DNA of 64,000 nt from Russula earlei (Eukaryota > Basidiomycota > Agaricomycetes > Russulales > Russulaceae). This document shows, piece after piece, positions 30,041-41,572 of this stretch. A program made the translations under genes and the position numbers. The stretch covers positions 1 to 64,000 of the forward strand of contig JAGFNK010000266.1 in NCBI GenBank assembly GCA_025769875.1, in the 5' to 3' direction. The notes beneath the pieces were generated by a model. The model made no database searches, had not been told where the DNA came from, and saw nothing but the letters and a program-made list of their open reading frames with translations. How positions within the stretch are numbered: position 1 is the stretch's first letter; each line of letters begins with the position of its first letter.

Positions 30041-31828
30041 AATCCATAGGAGCAGAATGGGGATGCAGAATGTTAGTGGTGAGACTCTCTCACCAAGTTA
30101 TAAGGGATGCAATAGGAACCGGGTCAGTTTCTGTTCAGGTTGTTCTTCCTGAATGGTAGCAGAGTGGACTGCTGTCTGCAAGGATTGTCCAGGGTGGTGA
30201 GCATGAGCAGCAGCCCTCTTAGACCTGCAGCCTTTGGCCATATGGTTGGGTTTGCCGCAGTAGTAGCACAGTTTCAATTCTGTGTGGTGTTGCTTCTCAG
30301 CCTTTGTGAGAGTGTTACATGGAGCGTTGTTGTTCCAGCACTGCTTGCCTGGTTCTCCTTGGTGTTAAGGCTCCAAAGTGCCTTAAATAAGATCAATGGT
30401 CGCGTCTATGAACGCGTCCTACCAATGCAGATATGCTTGAGTCAAGCAAGCAATACTTGTGGAGGGGAAAGAGTGTTAGATCCTTCTGGAGTATGGCAAC
30501 AAGATAAGAGGGGCTCTGCAGATGGGGTAGGAGTCAACTGTTTGGGATTGGCAAACTAAGTCGAGCTTAAGGCTCAACTGCTACAGACTGGGGCTTTATA
30601 TAGCCCTACAGGGATAAGGTTCATGCTACTATAGTACTGGTTGGTGCTATAGAAGCAAAAGGTGGCTCATAGAAGCAAAATTGCTTCTATGTAAACGATC
30701 TCGGTGCTGGAAGCATTAAGTGCTTCCCTAGTAACAATCTTGGTGTCATAAGTACTTTCCTAATCAAGGAAGCGATGTACATGGTGGTACAGGAACATCT
30801 GGGACAGAAGCAATGCTATTCATTGCTTCTTCAGTACATCTTCAGAAATATACGATCAATGTGTTCCAAATGCAATATCAACAGACATAAATGATCAAGA
30901 TCTGACGCACACATGATGCAAATGGTGCAGTCCATAGTTCAGGTGTTATGGCATCTTCCGGACCCCAAACCACTCAGTAACACCTGGTAGAGGTTGATGG
31001 TGACATCCACATGAGATATACTGGATCAAACTTGCGTGTTTTCTTGACTAGTGCTGCTAAGGTAGTGGGGGCAGGCATTATTCCTAGTATCTTTGTGTGG
31101 ATCCCCTGGTTTAGGTTATGGTGGAAGGCAAACATTTTAGTGTTTTAATCTGCTGGTGAGCAGGTCGCATGATGGGACCACTTCTGGTACCATTCATTGA
31201 ATGGGGTGTTGCCTTGTTGAAGGGAATGCATTAGGGCATTTGATTCTGGCTGCACATCCGCTGGGATGAAATGGTTGGCAAATGCTGTCTTAAAGTCTTG
31301 CCAAGAGCCATAACTGATTGGTTGTAAGGCTTGGGCTTTTGTTGTTAGCTCTTGAGCCCAAGTCCCTGCTGGGGTACCTATTTTGAAGTGTGTAAGGGCA
31401 GCTGCAACCCTCTTTCCCTCATCTGGGAATGAGTCCAGGTTGATATAGTGATAGTTGTCTAGGGCAGCCCAGAATGTCTCTGCATTCTCTGCCTTGCTGT
31501 CAAAGGCCTCCAGTGCAGTCCCAATGATATGATTTTGTTGTACCTGGGCAGGTGCTGGTGCTGCCATTGGAGTGGGTTGTGTGGGAGGTGGTGGCAGAGC
31601 TGGAGCTGGTGGTACAAAGGGTACCGGTGGTGCTGCTTGTGCAGGTGCTACTAGCAGTGGTGCTGGCAATGCTGGCACTGTTGGAGTTCTGACCAGAGGT
31701 GCAGAGGCCCATGTTGTTCTGTGTGTAGGAGATGGAGGTGGTGGCGGGGGTGCTGCTACTGTATGCTGTCCTACTGTTACAGGAGTTGGAAGATGGCTAG
31801 ATTCTGGGGAGTCAAACCCTCCTGGCAC
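30041..31828 (-). pseudogene. gag: Gag of the old Gamma-like element, split by LTR H
   Basis: 31145-31828 reads as a proline/alanine/threonine-rich lead followed by the capsid-like domain (ALEAFDSKAENAETFWAALDNYHYINLDSF ... FNEWYQKWSHHA). 30983-31140 continues with KILGIMPAPTTLAALV. After LTR H, 30200-30320 carries the CCHC knuckle CYYCGKPNHMAKGC. All three blocks align in order with the gag at 62979-63987. The frame is closed by several stops. Confidence 0.85.
30363..30982 (-). repeat. Solo LTR H (620 bp) inside the Gamma-like gag
   Basis: TGTTAAGGCTCC...CAGTAACA with flanks CTTGG (30358-30362) and CCTGG (30983-30987), a 5 bp duplication with one change. A TATATAAAG box on the minus strand near 30597 suggests this orientation. 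Not related in sequence to the other LTRs here. Confidence 0.75.
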
Positions 31829-32873
31829 TCTAGATGGGCCTGGTGTCAGTATGTTCCCTCTTGCAGATGTGGGAGCTCTAGTGACCTGAGATAGAACTCT
31901 TGATGCAGTTTCTACTGTAGCTTCAAGGGTGCGGGTAACTTCTGCTTGCTCGGCTTCTTCCTGAGCAGTTGAGAAATCGACTGGTTTGTGGTTTCAATAT
32001 GTGAATAGTTCAAGATTTCTACTCCAGTGAACTGTTCAACCTTGGAATGTCACAGTCCCAGTGAGGAGCTCTAAGTTGTGAAGGAAGGCAACTTCAGGGA
32101 CAAGGATTTGGAGAGTTTTTTCAGAGAGTTCAATGTCTTCTTTGTCAAAGTCCTTCCTTGTGTCTAAGATCCAGGGGTTGGCAAGGGTGTTGTATTGAGT
32201 GATGGATCAGTCTCTACAGAAGCCGCCATAGTACTCCCCAGTGATATTATAGTCAACATTACTGAAGAAGATAGGGATTTGTAGTTGTTCACTTTCTGTG
32301 AGGGGTCTTTGTGATGTTTCTTCTTCTGGACTTTGACTCATTCACTAGCAATGCCAGTCTTTGTGCCATGGGCAATATGGGTCCTTACAGAAATAGGGGT
32401 GTTCTAGAGAGTGGTGGTGTTCTTCTGGTGTGTGATAATAGATACACCCAATGAAGCATATAGGTTTGTAAAGGTTCTCCCCTTCACAACTTCTGCATAC
32501 GTTGCTGGTCAAATGGTGGGCTATTGGTCCCAAGACTTATGCCAGATGCAGGTGTAGTGCCAATCCTTGTGCCAGTAGCAGTAGGGGTCCTTGCAATAGA
32601 ACAATAGTTCAAAAAGGTGTTGATCCCTTCTTGTGAGGTGAAAGATGCATTTTCGGTGGTCATGTGGTTTGTAAAGGCCTTTGCCTTTTACTACCTCTGC
32701 ATAAGTGGCTATTGGAATTCTAAAGGGGGATGATGGTCCAATGAGTTGCGTCCCATGGGTACATGATGGTGTATGCTGGGAGCAGTGTGGGTATGCCCCT
32801 TTGTCAGATTTGAGGGTTTTGGGCAATGCAGAAGTATTCTTCAGTGACACCAGAGTATGTTATGGCTACATGG
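31829..32873 (-). pseudogene. Pre-gag region of the old Gamma-like element, proximal part
   Basis: The broken minus-strand reading aligns with the ORFs upstream of gag in the Gamma element at 61853-62900. Examples are NVDYNITGEYYGGF against NLSYDTQDHCYRGKF, and ANPWILDTRKDFDKEDIEL against SDTWLYEDDNDEVTTEQL. A histidine/cysteine-rich repeat, CKDPYC(P/Y)WHKDWHC-like, occurs twice (32345-32533 and 32521-32650) and has no counterpart that I see in the younger element. No intact frame. Confidence 0.65.
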
Positions 32874-33837
32874 TGTCAAGACTCACTGTTGAACTATCCA
32901 GTTCAAGAGTGAGGAATAAGCTCAAAGATGAGTCAATAGACGTCTAAGATGGCGTGGGCAAGAAGTAGAGTCCAAAGCAGTACCAAATACCAGAGAGGTA
33001 TAGTTACTGGTAGAGTCAAACAAGTACACAGGGAAGAAGCCAGAATGGTCACAAGGGGATGGTCCTCTAAAGGAGTATCTCAGGGATAGAGAGTGCCATA
33101 AACAAATGGACAGTCTGAAGACTGTCTGCTACTTTATTGAGTGCTTATATACTACAAGAGAACTGCTAAATAGGGAACAAGTCATAACCTTGTTATCAAG
33201 CACAATAGACAGATGAGTAAGGCTTTGGAGTACGCTTACTGAGCATGCTCAGTCATGCTCAGTAAGCCACTGAGTAAGAAGGCTTCTATTGATGAGTAAG
33301 AGCCTTTACTGTCCATGTGTTCACTGCTTTAGTACATGTGCAAAGCACCTCATTCATTTGCTGTAGTTAGTTTAGGGCCAGTCATTTGAGGACTTGTAGT
33401 TTGGTTCAGGGAATAGAGTTGCCTATAAGGCCCCTTATATAGTTCTATTAGGGTCCTTAGAGTCGACCCTAATACTTCTATTAAGGTCCTTAGTATTGCT
33501 TTATAGTTTGTTCTATGGTTATTAGAGTTAGTCTAATAATGCATTGTAGGGTCTTTAGTATTGTGTTAGTGCCTATTGTAGAGCACTTAGAGTCATCCTA
33601 AAGGGTCCTTAGGGAGGCTATAATACTGTTCTTTATAGCTAAAAGGGTTGCCACCAAGTGGGGCTTGCTGTATGTTGATTGTGCCAAGAATTGCTCGCAC
33701 GACAATGCATGCATGATATTGTGGACACCTCTACTCACCCCTTTTGTCCGTGTGAACAGGGTGACACCATAGAGGCTGGGTTTCCTCTCATAAGGAAGGG
33801 TCCTTCAAGGGCCCTCTCTGGGAAATGGTTCATGACA
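32874..33837 (-). repeat. Delta LTR inside the old Gamma-like element (complete)
   Basis: 964 bp, TGTCAAGACTC...TTCATGACA. The peptide alignment across the two sides (FEGFL on the right, ITYSGVTEEY on the left, matching FEGYLW...TQSSITEEY at 62300) shows an insertion into pre-gag. Flanks CATGG and CACAG are not a clean duplication. Confidence 0.9.
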
Positions 33838-34285
33838 CACAGCCTTTCTAGAGAAATCCTTCAAAGTCTAAGGGGTGCAGAGCGAATTGGCTAATTTCCT
33901 CTATGACGTGATCTATATGGACAAAGGTTTGTGTTTGTGTGTGCCACAATTCTTTGCAATGGTTCTTGAAATCTAATAACTCTCAACATGTCCTATGGGG
34001 TAGAACTGATCCTAAGTATGCTAGTTCCAGGAAGTAGCACCATAAGCCAACTATGGATCCTGGGGGAGACTCGTTACTACTTGAATGTTCTACTAAACGA
34101 GTAGCAAAAGGGGTTAATCAACCGCTAGTAAAAGGAAGTGGAGCTGGAATAATTGGGGGATTCAGAGGCAAAGGACAATCTACTTGGGAGCTTGAAACTG
34201 CAGAAGCAGAGCAACAGCCTCTTCATCTGTGAGAGGGTGCCAGAGTGGTTGGTGCAGGAGATGTCTATCTCCTGGGGTCCACAGG
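33838..34285 (-). pseudogene. Pre-gag of the old Gamma-like element, middle part
   Basis: The minus-strand reading runs LWTPGDRHLLHQPLWHPL... and then on to DFEGFL. The LWTPGD block matches the end of the ORF at 61889, and its left half is completed by 53024-53117 on the far side of the Alpha element. Stops are present. Confidence 0.75.
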
Positions 34286-34882
34286 TGTTGTAATCTACCC
34301 CTCTTTCGGTTCGTCCCTATTTTTACTTCTTATTGTTTCATCCTTGTGTTTCACCTGTTGTTCATGGTTACTGTTTCACCCCTTGATGTTGATGGTCCCT
34401 ATTGTTTCATCCTTGTGTTTCACTTATTGTTCTAGCTCCTTTTGCTATTGGTCTAGCATTATCTATTGTTCTGCGTATGGTACTGTACAGCCTCACTAGA
34501 TACAGTATTTAAGCACCTGTGGAAGCTGGGGAATGCCCCAAGCTTAGCTTTGTCCCATTTCCTGTCGCATCCCTTGCCATGTACTCTCTCTCAATCACAA
34601 CTCTGCTTGTGCTGGCCTACACTTTGCCTGACCTAAGCACACCTCAAGGAACCCTTGTGTTCCTCTTCCTCCTCTGTCTCTCTCTCACCATCCTCCTCTT
34701 CTGTGAAACCAGGAGATCGATTCTGTCTGTGGACTGAGTCATTGTCTGACTCAGCCTTGAGACGCTAAACCTCTTGATCCGGTCTCTTGAACCGGCCCCC
34801 ACTGAACCTTTGAACCAAGTCACAGGGACTTGGCCCCCATTGAACCTTGAGCTAACACTCTTACAGCTGCGATGCCGTAACA
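34286..34882 (+). repeat. 5' LTR of Alpha copy 2
   Basis: 597 bp, TGTTGTAATCTACCCC...GCCGTAACA. About eleven differences from the 3' LTR by eye, nearly all C/T or G/A transitions. Confidence 0.95.
34506..34550 (+). promoter_or_regulatory. Alpha LTR core promoter and transcript-start box
   Basis: TATTTAA at 34506-34512 and, 34 bp downstream, AAGCTTAGCTT (34540-34550), the complement of the primer site at 34884-34894. The GGGGAATGCCCC palindrome sits just before the start box. Confidence 0.7.
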
Positions 34883-34883
34883 C

Positions 34884-34894
34884 AAGCTAAGCTT
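34884..34894 (+). promoter_or_regulatory. Self-priming primer-binding site, Alpha copy 2
   Basis: AAGCTAAGCTT, one base after the LTR, is the exact 11-base reverse complement of 34540-34550. Confidence 0.75.
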
Positions 34895-34905
34895 CTTTTA
34901 CTCCA

Positions 34906-35970
34906 TTCTGGAGATCAACCTTGAATTACCATCAAACTGTTGGGTCCGCATCCAACCCAGACCATCCCCAGACCTTCCCAAACATGTTGTAGGAACTGCC
35001 ACTTAGGACAGTTTTCACACCTTCCTTTGCTATGTCACCATCGAGAACAACAAAGAACTACCAGTCGAATTCATCAACAATCGTTGGTTCAAACTATGAC
35101 TTAGAAGAGGACAACTCTACACTCATCTAGACCTAGAACTCCTAAGAAACAGCCTTGGATTAGGCTACTGGAGGGAAAACAACCCTCTCTATGAACCACT
35201 GTCAGAATCAGAAGCCTCTTCTACAGAAGGCAACCCCCCTGAACCAGAAAACACTGTTGAAACTCAGACACCCTTTGAATCCCCTGCTTTAGAACCAGAG
35301 GACCCCCTTGGAAACCAGGAACCCATTGAAACCTTAGAAATCGAACCACAGAACCCCCCAGAACCTAACATGGCAGCCCAACCCCAAATCGCCATACAGG
35401 CCCCCCAGATGGCTGCTCAGGCCCCTCAGATGGCCTCCCAGGCCCCCCCAGTCATCGTTCCACCCCCTCAAGCAGCTGCTCCAGCACCACAAGGCACTAA
35501 TGGGTCCCTCAGTGGCAAAGAACCCACTGCCTTCACAGGGGAGAGGAACAAAACAAAACGATTCATCATGGAATTTAACTTGTTCTGGGGCCTTAATGAT
35601 GATAAGGCAGTAATGGTTTCCCCTTTTAAACAGACAATGTTGGCCCTCTCCTATATTCAGGGAGAAAAGGTCGAAGAATGGGTCAATTCACAGGCGACTG
35701 CACTCAGGGAAAAAGTAAACAGGGCCCAAAATCCCATTAACAGGACGGACAAAGCCTTGTGGAATGACTTTGTCACAGACTTCACATTCAAGTTCACCAA
35801 CACTGCAGAGAAAGAAGATGCCCAAGCAGCCCTTGCCAAACATACAATGAAGGAATCCCTTGACGATTACATCTCCACCTTTGAACAGCTTCTGAACAAA
35901 ACAGGATGGCCAGAAACAGACATTATTGCCATTGAAAGCTTCAAAAATGGCTTAAAATTCTAAACAGAGA
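34906..35970 (+). pseudogene. gag: Gag of Alpha copy 2, part before the Helitron
   Basis: The conserved upstream extension (EINLELPSNCWVRIQPRPSPDL...) is readable but has TAG near 34999 and TGA near 35097. Copy 1 has TGG and CGA at these sites, that is, G-to-A and C-to-T changes. From the ATG at 35370 a clean frame covers the Gln/Ala/Pro-rich lead and most of the gag domain (NKTKRFIMEFNLFWGLNDDKA ... LDDYISTFEQLLNKTGW). It ends at 35963 where a deletion of about 17 bp and then the Helitron disrupt it. The rest is at 46101-46513. Confidence 0.88.
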
Positions 35971-36113
35971 CAAGTTTTAATTTCATGCCTATGGCATGGC
36001 TTGCAAGCTGCACTTTGTGCCTACAGCATGGCTTGCAAGCAAGCTTGCAAACCATCCTCCGGCACTTTGTAGCAGCTTGCAAGCCATGCCTTAGGCATGA
36101 AATTAAAACTTGT
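35971..36113. repeat. Inverted repeat at the Helitron 3' end
   Basis: Arms of about 40 bp (CAAGTTTTAATTTCATGCC at 35971 and its complement ending 36113) enclose a loop that itself contains further copies of GCTTGCAAGCCATGC. The structure could be the Helitron terminal hairpin, enlarged, or a separate small MITE-like insertion at its tip. Confidence 0.8.
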
Positions 36114-36130
36114 CAGGGGCTGCGCCCCTG
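36113..36130 (-). repeat. GC-rich hairpin near the Helitron 3' end
   Basis: CAGGGGC-TGC-GCCCCTG, a 7 bp stem with a 3 nt loop, followed on the plus strand by AACCCCCACT. Helitron 3' ends characteristically carry a GC-rich hairpin as a replication stop signal. Confidence 0.6.
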
Positions 36131-39100
36131 AACCCCCACTGTTGTTCGCATGTAATTGCTCAGGTGTGATCCTTTTTTGCTTAAAGCCTCATTGCATAAT
36201 CCCTTTCTTGCTTAAACAGAAAGTATTCAACTCATCACTATGTTTCATCTTTTTCACTTCATAAACAGAGAGGAGATCCATTCTTTGTTGCAGCTTGCAA
36301 AATATATCTCTATGTGGTAAAGCAGAATGAACAATACATACACTGAACATACATCTTGTTATAGTAACACTTCACCATATACTATATTCTTGGTGGAAGC
36401 CTCCCTCTTCTCTTCCTCCCAAATCACCTTGATGTTGGAGACAGAGGTCACCCTTGACACCCCAACATAGAATTGCCCATGTGTGAAGACTGGCTTTCTT
36501 AAATCCAACCCAACATGCTTCACAGTCTGCCCTTGAGACTTGTTGATAGTCATGGCAAAGCATACCCTCACAGGGAATTGCCTTCTTGTGAATTTGGATG
36601 CAACTTGATCCTCTGTTGGTTGGCAAGAGATTCTGGGGATGAAGACCTTCTGCCTTGCATGCTCCCCAGTGATCAGCTCCACCTCCATGACTCTGTTCCT
36701 GTACCTCTTCAAGATCCCTCTGCTCCCATTACATACCCCAAGTCTTGCATCCAAGTTCCTCAGCACCATCACTGGACAGCCAACCTTCACCTCCAGTGCA
36801 GCAAGAGGAAGTCCAGAGCAGTTGATGGAGTTCAAGTACTCCACTGGATAGTTCAGCATAGCATCATCATCCCCACTCTGTTCAGAAGTGGGAATGGTGT
36901 CTGCACTCTGAAAGACTTGTCCTCTTCCTGGGAACCTCCTAAGCACCTCCTTGTTGATGCTGTCCACATCAGTGTTAAGGCTAGAAAGGATGGTGCGCTC
37001 TGCAAAGTACTGGGAGGAAGGGTTGCCAGTGTCAAGGCCAGTGTAGATGCTGTCAAGAGAGAGGACACTGCGTTCTGCCTGCACTTCATGTAGGGGGGAA
37101 GATGGATGATAGAGTTGGGATCAGTGTGCTTGCCTTGCCCAACCTCCAGTTGCCACTGTGCAAAGTTGGCCTCAGCTTGAATGCCAGTGTTGAGGCGCAT
37201 ATTTTGGTGGAGATGAAGCACTTTGATGGATCTCCAGAGGGAGGAGCGCTGTAGGCAGGCACCTACTATCTGAGGCCTTGATCCTTGCACAATGACAGGA
37301 AGGATCTGCTGAAAGTCACCACCAAAGACAAAGGTAAGTCCACCAAAGGGCTTGTCAGAGCCACAGATGTCCTTGAATGACCTGTCCACTGTCTCCATCA
37401 CATGCCTGTGCTGCATGGGAGCCTCATCCCAAATGACCAAGTCAGTAATGCGAATCAGTTCTGCCAAATCTGAGTTTTTGGGGATGTTGCAGACAGTGGA
37501 CACATGGGAGGGAATGGGGATCTTAAAACAGGAGTGTGCAGTGCGCCCTCCTTTGAGAAGGAGTGCTGCAATGCCAGAGGAAGCAACACAGAGCACAATC
37601 TTGTGTTGAGAGCGCAGATGGTAGCAGAGGGTGTTGTAGAGATAAGTCTTGCCAGTACCCCCAGGGCCATGAAGGAAAAAGATCTCCCCTGTCTTGTTGA
37701 TGACAGCAGAGGTGATCTCCACAAAAGCAGCCTGCTGGTGATCATTAAGGTTGGCAATAGACTGATCTGCAAGAAGAGCCTGTTCCTCTAGGTTATACTG
37801 GTGCTGCTCCTGAATGAGGGGATTCCCTGCAATGGCCCCCCAGTTCTCCACAAACTGAGGCATGCTTGGCCAATCCTGAAGTCTCTTGGCAGAGTGGGAG
37901 AGGAGGAGGTCAATTTGATTGAGGCCATAGTCCTTGACCTGTTCATCAGTTGGCTCTGGGATGTTGAGATGCTGCTGGAGCTGGTATTTGAGGTCATCAC
38001 AGATAGATGGCCAGAATCTGTCCCAAAGTGCCCTAGGTTGAGAAGGAATGCAGTCCTTGAGGATGGTGACAAAGAGGTGGCGCAGCTGAGCACCTGTGCA
38101 CATATGACTGGCTTCTTCCAAGCATTGCTGCCACTCCTGATCATCTTCTAGAAGACCCCTTGCAATGCAAGCCTCTCTAAAGTAGGGATAGAGAGTGCCT
38201 TCAAATGAGCGAAGGTTTTCAAAGGAGGTTGCACCCTTGACAGAGGTGAGAAGGAGGCACAGGTAGAAGTGCTCTCCAGAAGTAGGGTGAGCATGAAACA
38301 TCCTCCCAATAGCAAAGCCCTTACTCCTAAGAGTCCACCTATGAGAGCCTTTGTTCCAGACCATCTTGGAGGGATAATCCTGATAAAGGAGATCCAGAAT
38401 ATGAGAGCCCTGTGGAGCAGCAGCATTGGCCTCAAACCATCCAGTGAGTGTGGTATTCTTCTCCTCATTATCCCTAAGATCTTGAGCCCTAAGATCTTGA
38501 GGATTGAAGACAACACTCTGCTCCCAAGGTAGATGGACCTGGAGGCGCACCACATTTGGAACCTGCTCCTGCAGCTCAAAGAGAAAGAGTCTCCACACTG
38601 CCTCACAGCTGCTGACATATCTGGCATCCAAGTAGAGCTTGACCTCATCCATGCACCTGCCAAACTGCATGGTGGTCCTGTCATGGCCCTTGTAGACATA
38701 CTTGTAGATGTACTTGAGAGCCTTGACAGAGGCAACAGACTCCACATTGATGTGACACCTGTACTTCCAGATAAGAAAAGGGGAATGACAGACCACCCAT
38801 TGGTTTGTGATCTCCTTGCCACCAATGAGATGAGCATGGCCAGTGTCCCTCCTCCTGGTGCGCGCATAAGAGTCCTCAGTCACAGAAGTCTCCTCCCTAA
38901 AGGGCTTAGGGAAGCCCTTGGAACATGAGCCATTCACCATGCAAGGGGAATTCCTGTTCTGGTTGCCACAGGGCCTGTGAACCATGAACTTCTTGATAAG
39001 CTCAAGCAGCTCAGGATTGTCTTCTCCTGGGAACTCAGAAGACAAAAGGCTGTCTATCTGGTCAGGGGTGCGCAACTTGGACTGGGGCTGAAGGAAGACA

Positions 39101-39511
39101 ATGATGTGGGCATGAGGGAGACCCCTCTTCTGAAACTCTATGGTGTACAGATGAGCTGCCCAAGCACCCAGCAAGCCAGCCTTGATGTCTTTAATGAGGG
39201 ACTTGAGCTTTGCATGAAACACTCTGACCACCAAGTCAGGGCGCTCATTGGCAGTCTGCCCAGGGAGAAGAGCAGACTGAACCTCAGGCCACTGAGGATT
39301 GGCAGTCATGGTGATAAAGAGGTCACCACCACCATAGAAGCGGTTGATAGCCAAGGCATCTTGTAAATGCTGCTGCATGTTTCTGGTGCTTCCAGAGAAG
39401 CTAGAGGGAAGGATGAATCTCTTGCCTAGTTGGTCCCTGTCAACATCAACATTGGCAGCAACAGCATCTGCCAGACCCTTATAGATCTCCACTCTGAGCT
39501 TGTTTTGATTC

Positions 39512-39770
39512 TGTTAAATAAGTGACCTATTAGCACCCTTATGTCCACAGGACTCAAAGGGAACTGCAGAGGAGCAATTGAGACTAGTATTGTTATGAGG
39601 AGTCAAACTACTACACACCTGCAGAGGAGCAATTGAGACTAAGGTATACTACTGCTCCTCTGCCTGTAATATCGACCTGACTAAGCCATAAGTCAATCCA
39701 AACAATGGAACTACTGTCTGGAGCATTGTGCTGACACCCCAGAGTGATATCTACAGTGCATCAGTAATAA
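39512..39770 (-). other. Interruption inside RepHel with a 24 bp direct repeat
   Basis: The protein should run from YRLNFIRMN straight into QNKLRVEIYKG, but about 240 bp with stops intervene. Two copies of CTGCAGAGGAGCAATTGAGACTA (about 39563 and 39619) lie inside it. No splice pair that restores the frame was found. It is either an insertion or an unusual intron. Confidence 0.55.
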
Positions 39771-40881
39771 ATCACAATGACAGATTCATCCTGATGAAGT
39801 TAAGGCGATACTGCTCTGCAACTGCCCATGCCTCACAGACATACTCTTGAAAGAGCTTTCCAGAGAGGAAGATGTGAGTGGAGTCAATGTGATGAGGGCA
39901 AACATGAAGGCGATAGCGATGAAATTGGGCCAGAGAGACACACTTGTCCTCATTCTGAGCAGGGCCACCTTCTACATTCTCATAAGGAATGTTGGGGAAC
40001 CATCCTAGCTGGCCAGTGGGAAACAGGAGGACATATCTCAAGGAGGGATAAAATGGGTGTGTATCAGATATGCGCTGTAGGTCGCCCTCCCTAAGATGCA
40101 AAATAATGTCCTGTGAGTGCTTGGGCTCATCCCCATCACCTGGAATAATGGCTGCAATCTCATTGATGGCAGCATTAGGAGAATTATAGTGATGCCTATC
40201 ACATGCAGCATCAAAGTGAAGTGAGAGAGTGCAGTTTTGCTCTCTAGGAAGGTGGTGAGTCAACTCATAAGCCTGCCTAAACTTCTGGACTGCAGCATGA
40301 GAGCGATATAGCATGTCCTGAAGAGTTTGCATAGTGTTTTGATTGAGGGCAGAGTTGGAGGGATGAGCCATGCGCACATTAAGGGCCATGTCAGGGTCAT
40401 AAATGTAGAGCTGTGCATGAGAAGGGACAGCATCAGGCCTCTCTGGTGGCAAAAGAGACCCAATTCTGTGAATGAGCTCCCCATGCAGCTTAAAGACCCA
40501 ATGCCCATGTCCTCCTGCATTAACAGAATGATCCACCTGTCTTCCCACTGAGGTAAAGGCCAAAGCATTGTTGTAGGAGCGAATATGAAGGCGAAATGCT
40601 TTAGAAATAGGATCTTGGCCAGTGAGAAGGTGGTAAAGCTCAGGGGGACATGGGTGAAGGGAAGGAAGGGCAATCTTGCCACTAAAGCAACACATGCCAA
40701 ACTTAGGAGTCCTTGGAGATGAGCTGGCAAGGCGCTCATCTAGCCAATGGAATGCTTTGCAGAAAGGGCATTGGATGTCCATATTTTGAAGGTTATGAAT
40801 AGCCCAGTCAACATTAAAAGGTTGATGTGCAAGAGGCATGGCTTGAGGAGGTGGCAATATAAGTTGACCCATATCTGGATG

Positions 40882-40941
40882 CTAAGATTTATATTATATA
40901 GTTTTAGTATAAATAGTTTTTTAAAAGGTTTTTCAACATAC
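40882..40941 (-). other. RepHel intron 2 (60 nt)
   Basis: GTATGT donor, TACTAAAAC branch-like sequence and CTTAG acceptor. Removal joins DPLQ to HPDMGQLILPPP in frame. Confidence 0.75.
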
Positions 40942-41268
40942 CTGTAAGGGATCTTCAGGATACATTTGAGGATGAGGAAAAGGAGGAGGACTTGGAGGAG
41001 CAGAAGCAGCAGAAAAAGGAGGAGGCAGAGCAGGTGCAGGAACATGGCGATGTCTGAGCTGTGGATGAGGAGGAAGTGTAGCAAGCCTTGCAGCCAGATC
41101 ATCTGGCAAGTGGTGATACTGCCTATTAGGATGAGGAAGAGGAAGAGGAGGTGCAGCAGCCAGATTAGGAGTGGAAATGGAGCCAGAGCCAGATGCATAA
41201 ATAGGAGCCCCTGCAGCAGCAGAGTTAGAGCCAGAGGCAGGGGCAGCAGAATGTGACCTTGTAATAAT

Positions 41269-41320
41269 CTGCAACATATAATTATAATAATTGTCTGTCT
41301 TATGATTACATTGAACTTAC
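41269..41320 (-). other. RepHel intron 1 (52 nt)
   Basis: GTAAGT donor and TTGCAG acceptor. Removal joins LLAPPS to IITRSHSAAP in frame. Confidence 0.75.
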
Positions 41321-41572
41321 AGAAGGAGGGGCAAGGAGAGAAGCTGCAGCAGCTCTACCATGATGCTGTAGAGGAACTGGAGCTGGTGGAAGGGCAAGCA
41401 ACTGAGCAGCCAAATTAGCTGGCAAGTGATGGTAGGTCTGCCCATGATAAGTAATAGGTGCCCTAGCAGGTTCTCTGCACTGTTCAGGACTGCCCAAGGT
41501 GCGACTGGCACACTCAGCTTGGCATCCAGCAGCCTGAGATTGTTGAGGAGATGTGGGAGGAGTGCCAGACAT

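Larger units (their letters stand above)
36359..41572 (-). pseudogene. RepHel: Helitron replication initiator-helicase
   Basis: A rolling-circle transposase with an HUH endonuclease and a Pif1-type helicase. A first exon (41572-41321) and a second (41268-40942) encode a Pro/Ala-rich N-terminus, joined by introns 41269-41320 and 40882-40941. Exon 3 (40881-39772) begins the Helitron-like N domain. The main frame (39492-36853, 879 codons) has HUH in RGLPHAHIIVFL (His about 127 and 129), the tyrosine cluster YIYKYVYKG (261-267), Walker A GPGGTGKT (about 607), Walker B VIWDEAP and GGDFQQILPV. The helicase end, with the INKSQGQTV and FYVGVSRVTS motifs, is in a second frame (37084-36359) after a single frameshift near 37085. 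About 240 bp of stop-containing sequence separates exon 3 from the main frame. One or two lesions inactivate an otherwise well preserved gene. Confidence 0.93.

Noticed and set aside
34539..34739. Short frames inside Alpha and Delta LTRs (for example 34519-34737, 52660-52878, 2979-3167) as small membrane proteins
   Set aside because: They have hydrophobic stretches and recur in each LTR copy only because the LTR is repeated. Their position spans the predicted transcript start, and I saw no sign of coding selection.
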